A stretch of 64,000 nt of DNA from Streptomyces rhizoryzae (GCF_023155275.1 NZ_JALMUV010000003.1:124001-188000), one strand, 5' to 3'; counted from the first letter of the stretch, positions 24,867-33,555 are shown. The notes: a model not told the origin generated them from the sequence alone. Program-made: numbers and translations.

Positions 24867-25688
24867 ATGGTCGCCCGGCAGCAGGTCTCCGCATGGCGCC
24901 CGAGGGTCCCGGGCGTCGTGGAGGTCTTCCACGCCCACTTCACCGCACACGCCTACCCCCTGCACGTCCACGCCGTGTGGACCCTGCTGATCGTGGACGA
25001 CGGCGCGGTCCGCTACGACCTGGACCGCCACGAGCGCGGCACCCCGCACGACACGGTCTCCCTGCTCCCGCCGCACGTACCGCACAACGGGTCCCCCGCC
25101 ACCGCGCACGGCTTCCGCAAACGGGTCCTCTACCTGGACCGCTCGCAGCTGGACGAGAGCTACATCGGGCCCGCGGTGGACGGCCCCGACCTGGCCGACC
25201 CCCTGCTGCGCCGGCGCGTGGGGCAGCTGCACACCGCACTGGCCCACCCCGGCGACGAACTGGAGGCCGAGAGCCGGCTCGCGCTCATCGGCGAGCAGCT
25301 GCGCGCCCACCTGCGGCCCCGGCTCGCCCCCGGCCCCCGCCGGGCACCGCGCGGCCTGGCGCACGCCCTGCGGGAACTCCTCGACGCCCGGCTGCGGCAG
25401 GGCGTGACCCTGGACGAGGCGGCCGGCCTGCTGCACGCCCACCCCACGCATCTGGTACGGGCGTTCAGCGCCGCCTTCGGCATCGCCCCGCACCAGTACC
25501 TGACGGCCCGCCGGGTCGAGCGGGCGCGCGGCCTCCTGCTGGACGGCCGGCCGCCGACCGCGGTGGCGGCCGAGGCCGGCTTCTACGACCAGCCGCATCT
25601 GACCCGCCACTTCACACGCCTGGTGGGCGTCACCCCCGGCCGCTACGCCCGCACGGGAGCCGCCCGCGGCCGCGGGCCCGGGAGCTGA
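24867..25688 (+). CDS. AraC family transcriptional regulator (cupin type)
   Basis: 273 aa from ATG 24867. N-terminal AraC-type cupin sensor (HFTAHAYPLHVHAVWTLLIV, then LLPPHVPHNG) and C-terminal double HTH: first helix set near 185-205 (GVTLDEAAGLLHAHPTHLVRA), then FGIAPHQYLTARRVERARGL and the second set AVAAEAGFYDQPHLTRHFTR with the GVTPGRY signature. It activates or represses a nearby promoter in response to a small molecule. Divergent from DUF2000. Confidence 0.92.
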   Translation: MVARQQVSAWRPRVPGVVEVFHAHFTAHAYPLHVHAVWTLLIVDDGAVRYDLDRHERGTPHDTVSLLPPHVPHNGSPATAHGFRKRVLYLDRSQLDESYIGPAVDGPDLADPLLRRRVGQLHTALAHPGDELEAESRLALIGEQLRAHLRPRLAPGPRRAPRGLAHALRELLDARLRQGVTLDEAAGLLHAHPTHLVRAFSAAFGIAPHQYLTARRVERARGLLLDGRPPTAVAAEAGFYDQPHLTRHFTRLVGVTPGRYARTGAARGRGPGS

Positions 25689-25758
25689 CCCGCGCTCCAC
25701 CCTCAACCCCCCACCCGGGCAACGGGGTTTGGGCACGAGCGCCGCACCCGCCGGTGCG

Positions 25759-28063
25759 CTACCGCTCCGGCCGGTGTCCGGCGGGCGGCGGCTCCGCCTC
25801 GCCGCGGATGTCGGCGAGGACGGCGCGGGCCCAGTCGGCGGGGGACCGGTCGCCGAGGAGGGCGGCCGCCCGCGCGCTGTGGGCCGCTCGCCGGTGGGGC
25901 GGCAGGGTCAGCGCCCGGTGGAGGGTGGCGACCAGGTCCTGCGGGGAGTGCGGGTCGGTGAGCAGGGCCGCGGCGCCGAGCTGTTCGGCCGCACCGGCGT
26001 GGCGGGACAGCACCAGCACGCCGGGCCGGCCGGTGGCGGCGCGGGCGGCGAGGTACTCCTTGGCGGTGAGGTTCATCCCGTCGGCCAGGGAGGTCACCCA
26101 GAACACCTCGGCGGCCAGGTAGTGGTCGACGACCCGGGCGAACGGCAGAGCCTGCGGCAGGTAGTCGATCGGCTCCCAACCACCCTTGCGCCAGCGGGAG
26201 TTGATGTCTCGCACGGCCGCTTCGAGCGCGTCGCGGGTGGCGTCGTGGGCCCGGATGCCCGGTTCCGGCGGCGGGCACACCAGGCGGAAGCGGAGCCGCC
26301 CGCGCAGCGCCGGTTCGCGGGCCAGCAGCGCGTCGACGGCGCGGACCTTGTGGACGGGCGCCTTGGCGTAGTCCAGCCGCTCCACGGACAGCACCAGCCG
26401 ATACCCCTCGTCCGCGGTCCCCGGCCGGGCACGGGCCCCGGCCCGCGCGCGGGCCAGCGCGGCGACCGCCTCCCGGTCGATGCCCAGCGGATGCACGCCG
26501 GTGCGCGGGACGCGGGACGCACCGGCGAACAGGGCCCGGAAGTGGCCGGCGGAGGCCGCGGTGTGGAAACCCGCCCAGTCCAGCCGGGCCAGCGAACCGC
26601 ACAGCTGCGCCGCGTCCGGGAGCCGGCGGGAAGACGTCCGGGGCGGGGAACGGGGTGTGGTGGAACAGCCCGACGCGCAGATCGGGCCGCCGCGCCTTGA
26701 GGAGGCCGGGGACGAGCCAGAGGTTGTAGTCGTGCAGCCAGACCGTCGCGCCCGGTGCGGCGTGGGCGCCGAGGTGTGCGGCGAAGGCGGCGTTGACGGC
26801 CTCGTAGTCCGCCCAGTGGTCCGCGGCACGCCGGATCAGCTGCGGATGGGACATCAGCGCCGGCCACAGCGTCTCCTTGCAGGCACCGTGGAAGTAACCG
26901 GCCCACCGCTCGGCCGGCAGGGGCAGCAGCGCCAGCGGCAGCCCCGTCGCGGCCGCCGCCCCCGCGGCCTGCCCGCCGTCCCCGACGAGCGCGGCCGCCC
27001 AGAGCGCGTCCGGGCCGCCCGCCCGGTCGCCGAGGACCGCGGTCAGCGTCGGCAGGATCCCGTTCGGACTGGCCGGCCGGCGCCAGCGCCCGTGCGACCA
27101 CCGGACCGGCGGCCGGTGGTAGCCGATCACCACCGGCGCGGTGCGCCGCACCCACCCCAGGCGCTCCAGCGCGTCGAGGATCGCGTCGGCGCCGTCCAGC
27201 GCGGGCCGGTGCACCAGCGCAGAGTCCGGGACCCGGTCCAGGAGCGCGGGTTCGGCGTTGCCCATGATCACGCCGTGCGCGCCGAGGCGGAACAGCGACA
27301 GGTCGTTGAGGGAGTCGCCGGCCACCAGCAGACCGGTGAGCGGCCACTGGAGCTTGTCGGCCAGGAGCCGCACCGCCTGGCCCTTCCCGGCGTGCGGCGG
27401 CAGTACGTCGAAGTAGCGCCCGGCGGAATACGTCCAGGAGCAGCCCAGCCGCTCCACCGCCCCGGTCAGCTCCGGGGTCAGCTCGCCGGGGGCCAGGAAG
27501 AACGAACACCGGCCGTCCTGCACGACGCCGTCCTGGTGGACGAGGCCGGGAAAGCCGCGCAGCGCCGCCCGGACGCGGTCGGCCCCGGGCCAGCCGGCCC
27601 GCAGTTCCGCTTCGAGCGCGTCGACGTGCGCCATCCCGGCACCGTCGAGGACGCCGGCGCCGACATCCGCGATGATCCAGCGCGGTACGGGCAGCAACGG
27701 GTCCCGCGCCAACCGGGTCCGCACCGACGCCGCGCCGCGGCCGGTCGCGAAGACCACGGTGATCTCCGGATGCCGGTCCAGGGCCCGCCGCAACCGCCGC
27801 CGCGCCGCCTCGCCGCCGCCGAGCAGCGTCCCGTCCAGATCGGCGACCAGCACCCGCACGCCCCGGCCCGGCGGCTCCGCCGCCACGGCGCCGCCGGCTT
27901 CGGCGCGGCCCGCTGCGGGATCGTCAGCTCCGCCGGGGGCCGCCCGGCAGCCCTCCGCCCCGCAGTCAGCTGTCCCGGTACGGTGCTCCCCGCAGTGCTC
28001 CGCCTCGGTGTGGTGCTCCCCGGAGTGATCCACTCCGGTGTGGTCCGCCGCCCCATCGGACAA
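25759..28063 (-). pseudogene. HAD phosphatase - GT20 glycosyltransferase fusion, frameshifted
   Basis: The N-terminal part is a HAD-IIB phosphatase (VLVADLDGTLLGGGE, FATGRG, GDSLNDLSLF); the C-terminal part is a GT20 retaining glycosyltransferase (VWLHDYNLWLVPGLL, GLFHHTPFP, then VLSVERLDYAKAP, FWVTSLADGMNLTAKEYLAA). Domain order HAD-GT20 matches the bifunctional glucosylglycerol-phosphate synthase/phosphatase type, though trehalose-6-phosphate chemistry cannot be excluded. The frame breaks after HHTPFPAPDVF: a run of three G at 26628-26630 (plus strand) should be two, which would read DVFRRLPDAAQLCGSLARLDW. With one base fewer the gene is intact. The start is uncertain: TTG 28063 or GTG 28033 give a His/Glu-rich N-terminal extension (GEHHTEAEHCGEHRTG), and later GTGs sit just before the HAD motif. 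Natural mutation or sequencing error cannot be told apart here. Confidence 0.8.
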
Positions 28064-28632
28064 GCCAGCTCCCCTGCCGCCGGTGAAATGCCGTATCGAG
28101 CCGTACGCGGTGCGCCCGGCCCGGACCGGCGGACGGGCCGGCCGGCGCCGCGCCCGCGGCCGGTGGCGGCGGTCGTGCCGCCACTCCTGGCCGCCTGCCG
28201 GACGCGGCGCTCATGAGCCATGCGGGAACTGTAGGCGGACGCCCGGCGCGGTCCCCCGGCATTGCGGCGGCCTGGCCGAAACTCGCCGCCACCGTGGCGC
28301 ACGCCTGCCGCCGGAACCGCCGGACCGCGCCCCGGCGGTCCCAACCGCCCCTGGCCGCCACGCAGTTCACCGCTCTCGTCAGGCAGGGTGAAGGTGAAGG
28401 GGAAGGGGAGCGGCGTGGCGGTACGCCGGCGGCACGCCCCCGCCGCGCGCTCAGACCTCGTCGCGCTGGGCCATCAACGTCCGCAGCAGCCCCGGGAAGG
28501 CGCCGTCGAACTCGCCCGTCACCCGCGCACCCGCCCGTCCCCCTGCCGTCGCCGGGCGGCGCCTTCCCGCCCTCGGACGACAGCCATCGAACTTCAGGTG
28601 CGGCGGTGACCCGGGGGCGGACCGCCCCCGGG
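28064..28632. other. Intergenic, 569 bp, with a coding-like fragment
   Basis: No complete gene seen. A 23-codon minus-strand stretch ending at TGA 28453-28451 (preceded by GTG) reads like the tail of a real protein (TGEFDGAFPGLLRTLMAQRD), but upstream the frame becomes noncoding; it may be a remnant. At about 28386-28412 there is a short AAGGTG/AAGGGG purine repeat. Nothing else interpretable. Confidence 0.4.
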
Positions 28633-29001
28633 TCACTCGCGCCCGGTATCGATCACGCAGAAGCGGTTGCCCTCGGGGTCGGCGAGCACGATGAAGTCCG
28701 CGTCGTCCGGATAGCGGTCCCAGGCGACCCGCCGGGCGCCCAGGGACACCAGGCGCTCGACCTCGGCCGCCTGGTCGGCGGCGTTCCCGGCGTACAGGTC
28801 CAGGTGGACCCGCGGGTATTCCTGGACGGGCGAGCGGCTGCGGCCGAGCGACACCTGAACTCCGGTGCCGTCCCTCGGCACCAGTACCACCCAGTCGTCC
28901 GCGCTCTCCTCGCGCGGGACGTAATCCAGCGCCGCCGTCCAGAACGCGGCCGCCCGGCGTACGTCCGCCACGCCCAGTACCACCGAACCGACACTCAGCA
29001 T
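28633..29001 (-). CDS. VOC (glyoxalase/bleomycin-resistance) family protein
   Basis: 122 aa from ATG 29001 (MLSVGSVVLGVADVRRAAAF). Two beta-alpha-beta-beta-beta halves are visible: the first with FWTAALDYVPRE, the second with HLDLYAGN and ending DPEGNRFCVID, the standard VOC closing motif. Such small proteins act as dimeric metalloenzymes or as binding proteins for drugs; the metal ligands here (H near residue 65, E near 114) are only partly identifiable. No specific substrate. Minus-strand neighbours are a 52-aa membrane protein upstream. Confidence 0.88.
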   Translation of the reverse strand: MLSVGSVVLGVADVRRAAAFWTAALDYVPREESADDWVVLVPRDGTGVQVSLGRSRSPVQEYPRVHLDLYAGNAADQAAEVERLVSLGARRVAWDRYPDDADFIVLADPEGNRFCVIDTGRE

Positions 29002-29034
29002 GCGCCGAGTCTGCCGCACCCCGCGGCGAGCCGG

Positions 29035-29193
29035 CTACCGGTTCTGCGCCCACCACACGGCGAGGCCGATGACACCGGTGCCGCAGGCGTAGGACGCGCC
29101 GCGCAAGAAGTTGGTGGCCACGAGCCGGCCGTAGCGGCGCCACGGTTTGCGGAAGCGACCGGATGTCGGCGGACGTCCCTCCACAGTCGTCAT
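29035..29193 (-). CDS. Small single-span membrane protein
   Basis: 52 aa from ATG 29193 with GAGAGGGG 5 nt upstream. The N-terminal half is basic and polar (SGRFRKPWRRYGR), the C-terminal half one hydrophobic helix (FLRGASYACGTGVIGLAVWW) ending in AQNR. The good ribosome site, codon use and positive-inside pattern support a real gene. No family recognised. It is 33 bp upstream of the VOC gene on the same strand. Confidence 0.6.
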   Translation of the reverse strand: MTTVEGRPPTSGRFRKPWRRYGRLVATNFLRGASYACGTGVIGLAVWWAQNR

Positions 29194-29392
29194 AGGAACC
29201 CCTCTCGTACACGCGAAGAACAGCGGTTCCACAGGGGGAGCCCCGACGGGCCGGGACCCGTCGGCCTGGCGGCTGGATCGGGCTCCCTTGCGTTGCCCAC
29301 GAGTCTACGAGGTTGTGCGTTTGTGAAGGTGGAGGTGGCCCGGCGGGTCCTGACAAAATGTCATGTTCAGTAAGTCGGATGCAGGGACCCGG

Positions 29393-30586
29393 TCACAGCA
29401 CCCGGTCGGCGCGGGGCAGGCGGCGGACGGCGTAGGCCACGGCCCAGCAGGCCGGCAGCGCGACCACCGCGACCAGGGCGAACTTCGCCGCGGCCGGGGC
29501 GTGCAGCCAGCGGAAGGCGTAGCCGAGCCCGACCAGCACCGGTGCGTGCAGCACATAGACCGCGAAGGCGTGCCGCGACAGGAACGCCGTCCGGCGGCCC
29601 TGGCGGTTGAGGCGTTCGCGGAACAGCACGGTCAGCGCGATGACCATGCTCACCGCGAAGGTCGACTCCCAGGCTGCGGCGGCCAGTGACTGCCAGGTGC
29701 CGTACCCGTCGAGCGCCCGGTCCGGCGCGGTCAGGACCACGGGGAGGTAGGCGAGCGTCGCGAGGCCCGCGACGGCGAACCCCAGGCGCCCGGCGCGGCG
29801 GGACAGGGTCTGCGCCCAGCCGCGGCGGTGGGCCAGGACGCCGACGGCGAAGAAGCTCGCGTACTGCATCAGGAAGCTGGGCGTCGGCAGCCCGAGGAAG
29901 GGCACGTAGGCGCCGTTCGGCACCACGAGGCGCCAGGCATACGTGGCGAGGACGAGCCCGGCCGTGAACAGGGCGATGGTGCGGGCGCGCAGCGGCCGGG
30001 GCGGCAGCGGGGCGGCGGTCCCGGTGGCGGGCCCGGTCAGGGCCCGGCGGGCCCGCAGGCGGCGCACCAGCACGTACAACAGGGCGAAGACCAGCAGGAC
30101 TTCGACGAACCACAGCGGACCCGCGTCCCAGCTCAACAGGTAGTACAGCCAGTAGGGCAGCGCGTCGCCGCGCTCGGCGAACACGGCCTTGGTGTGGAGG
30201 TATCCGCCGATGCCCGCCAGCGGGCGGAGCAGCAGCAGGAAGAGCAGCAGCGGTACGCCGAGCCGCTTGAGGCGGTCGTGCAGGAAGGCGCCGGGGCCCT
30301 TGCGCTCGTACGAGGCCGGGGTGAAATACCCGGCGATCATGAAGAAGAACCCCATGAAGAACGCCTGGTTGGCCATCACGAAGAGGTCCAGGACCAGCCC
30401 GGATCCGTCCTTCGCGGGCTCGGTGTAGTACCAGACCGGGATGTTGCCGTAGGTGACGGCCGTGTGGTGCAGCACCACCAGGGCCGTCAGGGCGATCCGC
30501 AGGTTGTCGAGGTAGTGCAGGCGCGGGCGCGTGGTCGGCGCCGCGGTGCCGTGGGGCGCCGTGCCGCGCCCGAGGTGGTGTGCCAC
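29393..30586 (-). CDS. Acyltransferase 3 family membrane protein
   Basis: 397 aa with about ten hydrophobic helices. Begins after a 22-residue polar leader with the family signature LHYLDNLRIALTALVVLHHTAV, containing the conserved R and HH-type histidine; FFMGFFFMIAGYF and RLKRLGVPLLLFLLL follow. Members transfer acyl groups from acyl-CoA to sugars, peptides or antibiotics at the membrane. Specificity is unknown. ATG 30586. It is 53 bp downstream of a TetR regulator in the same orientation and may be in its operon. Confidence 0.88.
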   Translation of the reverse strand: MAHHLGRGTAPHGTAAPTTRPRLHYLDNLRIALTALVVLHHTAVTYGNIPVWYYTEPAKDGSGLVLDLFVMANQAFFMGFFFMIAGYFTPASYERKGPGAFLHDRLKRLGVPLLLFLLLLRPLAGIGGYLHTKAVFAERGDALPYWLYYLLSWDAGPLWFVEVLLVFALLYVLVRRLRARRALTGPATGTAAPLPPRPLRARTIALFTAGLVLATYAWRLVVPNGAYVPFLGLPTPSFLMQYASFFAVGVLAHRRGWAQTLSRRAGRLGFAVAGLATLAYLPVVLTAPDRALDGYGTWQSLAAAAWESTFAVSMVIALTVLFRERLNRQGRRTAFLSRHAFAVYVLHAPVLVGLGYAFRWLHAPAAAKFALVAVVALPACWAVAYAVRRLPRADRVL

Positions 30587-30639
30587 CGGTGTCTGTCCCC
30601 CGTTTCGTGTGGTGGTCCGTCGTCCCGCCGCGCTTGGCG

Positions 30640-31368
30640 TCAGGAAAGGGCCGGGTGGTGGTCGTCCGGGCCGCCGTCGGCCCGGTCGTCGTCCGGGTGC
30701 TGGGCCCGGGTCGCGTGCCAGAAGAGGTCGACGAGTTCGCGGGCGTGCGCCGCCAGGTCGTGTTCCGGGTGCGTGCTCCAGTACGCGAACATGTGGTCGA
30801 TGGCGGCCTGGAGGCTCACCGCCATCACCCGGGCATCGAACGCCCGCAGTTCCCCGCTGCGCTGGCCCGCCCGGAACACGTCCTCGACGTGGGCGTAGAG
30901 CGGCTCGCTGGAGGCGATGCCGTAGCGCAGCTCGCCGTCATCGGTGCGGAAGTGCGTGAAGATCTCGCCCAGCGCGGCGAGTTGGGACCGGTGGTCGGCC
31001 ATGTGCGCGGCGATCGAGCCGATGTAGACGCGCAGCCAGGCAGCCGCACCGGTCTGTCCCGCGAGCCGTGACTGGACGAAGCTGCCCAGCGCCTCGTAGA
31101 CCTGCTCGACGGTCCGCTCGATCAGCTCGTTCTTCCCCGCGAAGTGATACGAGATCACTCCTTTGCTCACCCCGGCCCGTTGGGCGATCTGTGCCATCGA
31201 CGCCTTCGCGAACCCCCGTTCCGCAATGACCTCGATGGCCGCTTCGATGATCTGGGCCCGGCGCACCTTCTCGATGAGTGAACGCTCCGGCTCGGGCGCC
31301 GCCTTGCCGCTGCCCGGGCCACCGGTTCCCTCGTCGGGCTGGCCGCCCGGACCATTTTCTGACCGCAT
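30640..31368 (-). CDS. TetR family transcriptional regulator
   Basis: 242 aa from ATG 31368 (MRSENGPGG). After a 30-residue flexible N-terminus comes a classic TetR HTH (RRAQIIEAAIEVIAERGFAK, ASMAQIAQRAGVSKGVISYH) and a helical sensor domain; the acidic/His tail (DDDRADGGPDDHH) is unusual. An upstream in-frame start at 31398 would place the operator dyad inside the gene, so I prefer 31368. Probably autoregulated and controlling the acyltransferase gene downstream. Confidence 0.9.
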   Translation of the reverse strand: MRSENGPGGQPDEGTGGPGSGKAAPEPERSLIEKVRRAQIIEAAIEVIAERGFAKASMAQIAQRAGVSKGVISYHFAGKNELIERTVEQVYEALGSFVQSRLAGQTGAAAWLRVYIGSIAAHMADHRSQLAALGEIFTHFRTDDGELRYGIASSEPLYAHVEDVFRAGQRSGELRAFDARVMAVSLQAAIDHMFAYWSTHPEHDLAAHARELVDLFWHATRAQHPDDDRADGGPDDHHPALS

Positions 31369-31377
31369 GGCCAGAAA

Positions 31378-31395
31378 TTTAGCCGACCGGCCAAA
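31378..31395. promoter_or_regulatory. Near-perfect dyad at the TetR start, candidate operator
   Basis: TTTAGCCG (31378-31385), AC, CGGCCAAA (31388-31395): 8-bp arms with one mismatch and a 2-bp spacer, 9 bp upstream of the TetR ATG. Position and size fit an autorepression site. Confidence 0.55.
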
Positions 31396-31405
31396 CACTG
31401 TCCAG

Positions 31406-31489
31406 GCGGGTGTGAATGCGGGTGTGAATGCACAGGTGAATGCGGGGTTGCATGCCGGGTTGCATGCGGGTGGGAAAGCGGGTTGTGGG
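31406..31489. repeat. Degenerate 12-bp tandem repeat, about seven units
   Basis: Units of 12 bp starting GC: two identical copies of GCGGGTGTGAAT (31406-31429), then GCACAGGTGAAT, GCGGGGTTGCAT, GCCGGGTTGCAT, GCGGGTGGGAAA and GCGGGTTGTGGG to 31489. It lies between the TetR promoter and the small ORF after the MerR gene, outside confident coding sequence. No spacers, so not CRISPR. Confidence 0.8.
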
Positions 31490-31504
31490 CGGGGAGTGGC
31501 CGCG

Positions 31505-31609
31505 TCAGCGGGTCGTCGCGAGGTTCCCGACGTCGCGACGGGCCGTCACGCGCAGCAGCGGAACGAGCGTCGCGACGGCGAACAGGCCGAAGAGGGTGAG
31601 GGCCGTCAC
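31505..31609 (-). CDS. Possible 34-aa membrane peptide coupled to the MerR gene
   Basis: GTG 31609 overlaps the stop of the MerR gene by four bases (GTGA). The 34 residues give one hydrophobic helix (TALTLFGLFAVATLVPLL) followed by a basic polar tail (RVTARRDVG). Codon use is coding-like throughout. It may be a genuine coupled small membrane protein or the last helix of a transporter lost by deletion; the tandem repeat right downstream suggests past rearrangement. Confidence 0.4.
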   Translation of the reverse strand: MTALTLFGLFAVATLVPLLRVTARRDVGNLATTR

Positions 31610-32463
31610 TCCCAGACCGCGGTGGCCGGATCGACGCCGTGCGCCTCGGCGTTGGCGAAGAACACCGCGCGGAGCCAGACCGCCAGGCCCGGTGCCAGCG
31701 CGTCGTAGTACTCGGCGTACCCGGGATCGTCCACGAACAGCCGCCCCAGGCATGCCTGCATGGCGTGCGTGCAGTCGAAATACGTCGCCATCAGGGCGCG
31801 GTGGCGCTCCGCCAGGGCGTTGGCCTCCGCCGAGCCGGGGGCGACGCCCGCGCGGCAGGCGGCGGCGAGGTCGGAGTTGAGGGTGTGGGTGGTGGCGGCG
31901 ACGTCCCTCCAGTCCTCGGGGGACAGGGCCGCGGCCCGCTCGGCGTACTGGGCCCACTGGGTGCTGCCGCCCCAGCGCTCCTCGGCCTCCGCCACCCGGG
32001 CGGGCTCCCAGTCGGCACCGAAGATCTCCACCTGTTCGCCGGGCGTCAGCCGGATCCCGGAGTTGGTCGCCGCCAGCATGCGGTCGACGGCGTCGACCAT
32101 CTTCTCCATGCGGGTGATGCGCTCGACGAGTTGGGCGCGCTGCCGCCGCAGGTGGTCGCGGGCGTCGGCCTCCGGGTCGTCCAGCAGCCGGCCGATCTCG
32201 GCGAGCGGCAGCCCCAGCTCGCGGTAGACCAGCACCCGGTGGATCCGGGCGATGTCCTCGTCCGAGTACACCCGGTACCCGGCCCACGTCCGGCCGCCAG
32301 GGCGCACCAGCCCGATCGCGTCCCAGTGGTGCAGCGTCTTCACGCTGACCCCGACGAGCGTCGCCGTCCGGCCCACCGTCAGCCCCTCGGCCCCGCTCGG
32401 CCCGGCACCTTCCTCACCACCGCGCGGGAGCGCTTCCCGCGCGCCGTCACCCTCGTTCGTCAC
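31606..32463 (-). CDS. MerR family regulator with TipA-type drug-recognition domain
   Basis: 285 aa from GTG 32463. After a 28-residue polar leader the MerR winged helix is clear (LTVGRTATLVGVSVKTLHHW, YRVYSDEDIARIHRVLVYRE), followed by the coupling helix (ERITRMEKMVDAVDRML) and a TipAS-like C-terminal domain (about 150-285). In TipA a cysteine in this domain reacts with thiopeptide antibiotics; here C231 in ATYFDCTHAM is at the corresponding place. It is expected to activate a promoter with a long spacer on drug binding. Divergent from an AraC gene. Confidence 0.88.
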   Translation of the reverse strand: MTNEGDGAREALPRGGEEGAGPSGAEGLTVGRTATLVGVSVKTLHHWDAIGLVRPGGRTWAGYRVYSDEDIARIHRVLVYRELGLPLAEIGRLLDDPEADARDHLRRQRAQLVERITRMEKMVDAVDRMLAATNSGIRLTPGEQVEIFGADWEPARVAEAEERWGGSTQWAQYAERAAALSPEDWRDVAATTHTLNSDLAAACRAGVAPGSAEANALAERHRALMATYFDCTHAMQACLGRLFVDDPGYAEYYDALAPGLAVWLRAVFFANAEAHGVDPATAVWE

Positions 32464-32490
32464 CGTGCCAGTCTCCCAGCACGCTCCCCT

Positions 32491-32520
32491 CGGCACGGCA
32501 CGGCACGGCACGGCACGGCA
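32491..32520. repeat. CGGCA pentanucleotide repeat, six copies
   Basis: Six perfect head-to-tail copies of CGGCA in the 132-bp gap between the divergent MerR and AraC genes. Copy number of such a repeat is expected to vary by slippage and would change promoter spacing. Confidence 0.9.
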
Positions 32521-32595
32521 CAGCGGCGCAGCCGGGGACGGCGCTGCTCCGCTGCCGGGATCCGCGGCCGGCCCGCGCCATGGTGTGATGGGGCG

Positions 32596-32988
32596 GTGAA
32601 CAGCGCAGTGGAAGAGACCAACCGCCGGATGCTGCGGGCCCGTGACGCGATGGACCGCGCCTACGCCCAGCCCCTGGACGTCCCGGCGCTGGCCCGGATC
32701 GCCCATGTGTCACCGGCGCACTTCACCCGCACCTTCCGGGCCACGTTCGGCGAGACCCCGCACCGCTATCTCCAGCGGCGGCGGGTCGAGCGGGCGATGT
32801 TCCTGCTGCGGGAGACCGACCGCAGCGTCACGGACATCTGCCTGGAGGTCGGCTTCGGCAGCCTGGGGACGTTCAGCCGCACGTTCCGCGAGATCGTCGG
32901 CCGGTCACCGCGGACGTACCGCAAGGAGGCGGTGTCCGCCGGAGTGCCGACCTGCTTCACGATGGCCTGGACGCGCCCGAGCGCCTGA
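32596..32988 (+). CDS. AraC family regulator, DNA-binding domain only
   Basis: 130 aa from GTG 32596; consists of little more than the double helix-turn-helix (LDVPALARIAHVSPAHFTRT, FGETPHRYLQRRRVERAMFL, then TDICLEVGFGSLGTFSRTF with GRSPRTYR). There is no cupin or other sensor. Short AraC proteins of this type often sit immediately upstream of a VOC-family gene and are thought to control it; that arrangement is found here, with 93 bp between the genes. Confidence 0.88.
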   Translation: MNSAVEETNRRMLRARDAMDRAYAQPLDVPALARIAHVSPAHFTRTFRATFGETPHRYLQRRRVERAMFLLRETDRSVTDICLEVGFGSLGTFSRTFREIVGRSPRTYRKEAVSAGVPTCFTMAWTRPSA

Positions 32989-33081
32989 ACGGCGGCCCCC
33001 GCCCGGCCCTGGTGGCACGCCGGTGCACACCGAGCAGTTTTGGATAAGTTTTCGGCCGCCCAGCCCAGTAATGTCATCCCC

Positions 33082-33492
33082 ATGTTCAACGCCATCACGC
33101 ACTCGCAGATATACGTCCTCGACCAGGACGAGGCCCTCGACTTCTACGTCGGCAAGCTCGGCCTGGAGGTCGCCGCCGATGTCGACATGGGCTTCATGCG
33201 CTGGCTGGCCGTCAGCGTTCCCGGTCACCCCGAGCGCCAGATCCTGCTGGAGAAGCCGGGAGCCCCGGCGATGTCCGAGGAGACCGCGCGGCAGGTCCGC
33301 GAATTGGTCACCAAGGGCGCCATGGGCGGCTGGCTGATCCTGACCACGGAAGACTGCCGCAAGACCTACGAAACGCTGCTCGCGCAGGGCGTCGAGTTCA
33401 CCGAGGAGCCCACCGAGCGCCCGTACGGCATCGACTGCGGACTGCGCGACCCCTTCGGCAACCGCCTCCGCTTCACCGAGCCGCGCGCCTGA
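33082..33492 (+). CDS. VOC family protein
   Basis: 136 aa from ATG 33082 (MFNAITHSQIYVLDQDEALD). Single glyoxalase-type domain: FYVGKLGLEV, RWLAVSVPGHPERQILLEKP, and closing motif YGIDCGLRDPFGNRLRFTEP. Upstream TTG 33040 would add 14 residues but lacks a ribosome site. Proteins of this type (often annotated glyoxalase or bleomycin-resistance-like) follow small AraC regulators in many actinobacteria; the activity is not established. Confidence 0.9.
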   Translation: MFNAITHSQIYVLDQDEALDFYVGKLGLEVAADVDMGFMRWLAVSVPGHPERQILLEKPGAPAMSEETARQVRELVTKGAMGGWLILTTEDCRKTYETLLAQGVEFTEEPTERPYGIDCGLRDPFGNRLRFTEPRA

Positions 33493-33501
33493 GGCGGGGA
33501 C

Positions 33502-33525
33502 GGGGCGCCGCCGGGCCGGCGCCCC
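33502..33525. terminator. Hairpin terminator between convergent VOC and Nudix genes
   Basis: GGGGCGCC (33502-33509) and GGCGCCCC (33518-33525) form a perfect 8-bp stem with an 8-nt loop, 10 bp after the VOC stop and 30 bp before the Nudix stop on the other strand. Confidence 0.6.
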
Positions 33526-33555
33526 TCCGCACCGGCGCCCGGCCCCGGCCGCAGC

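Noticed and set aside
28451..28525. Separate small gene ending TLMAQRDEV
   Set aside because: Only about 23 codons look coding, with no ribosome site; noted as a possible remnant in the intergenic entry.
31406..31489. CRISPR array
   Set aside because: Repeats are 12 bp, contiguous and without spacers; no cas genes nearby.
33040..33081. TTG start extending the VOC protein by 14 residues
   Set aside because: No ribosome site, and the family normally begins near MFNAITH.
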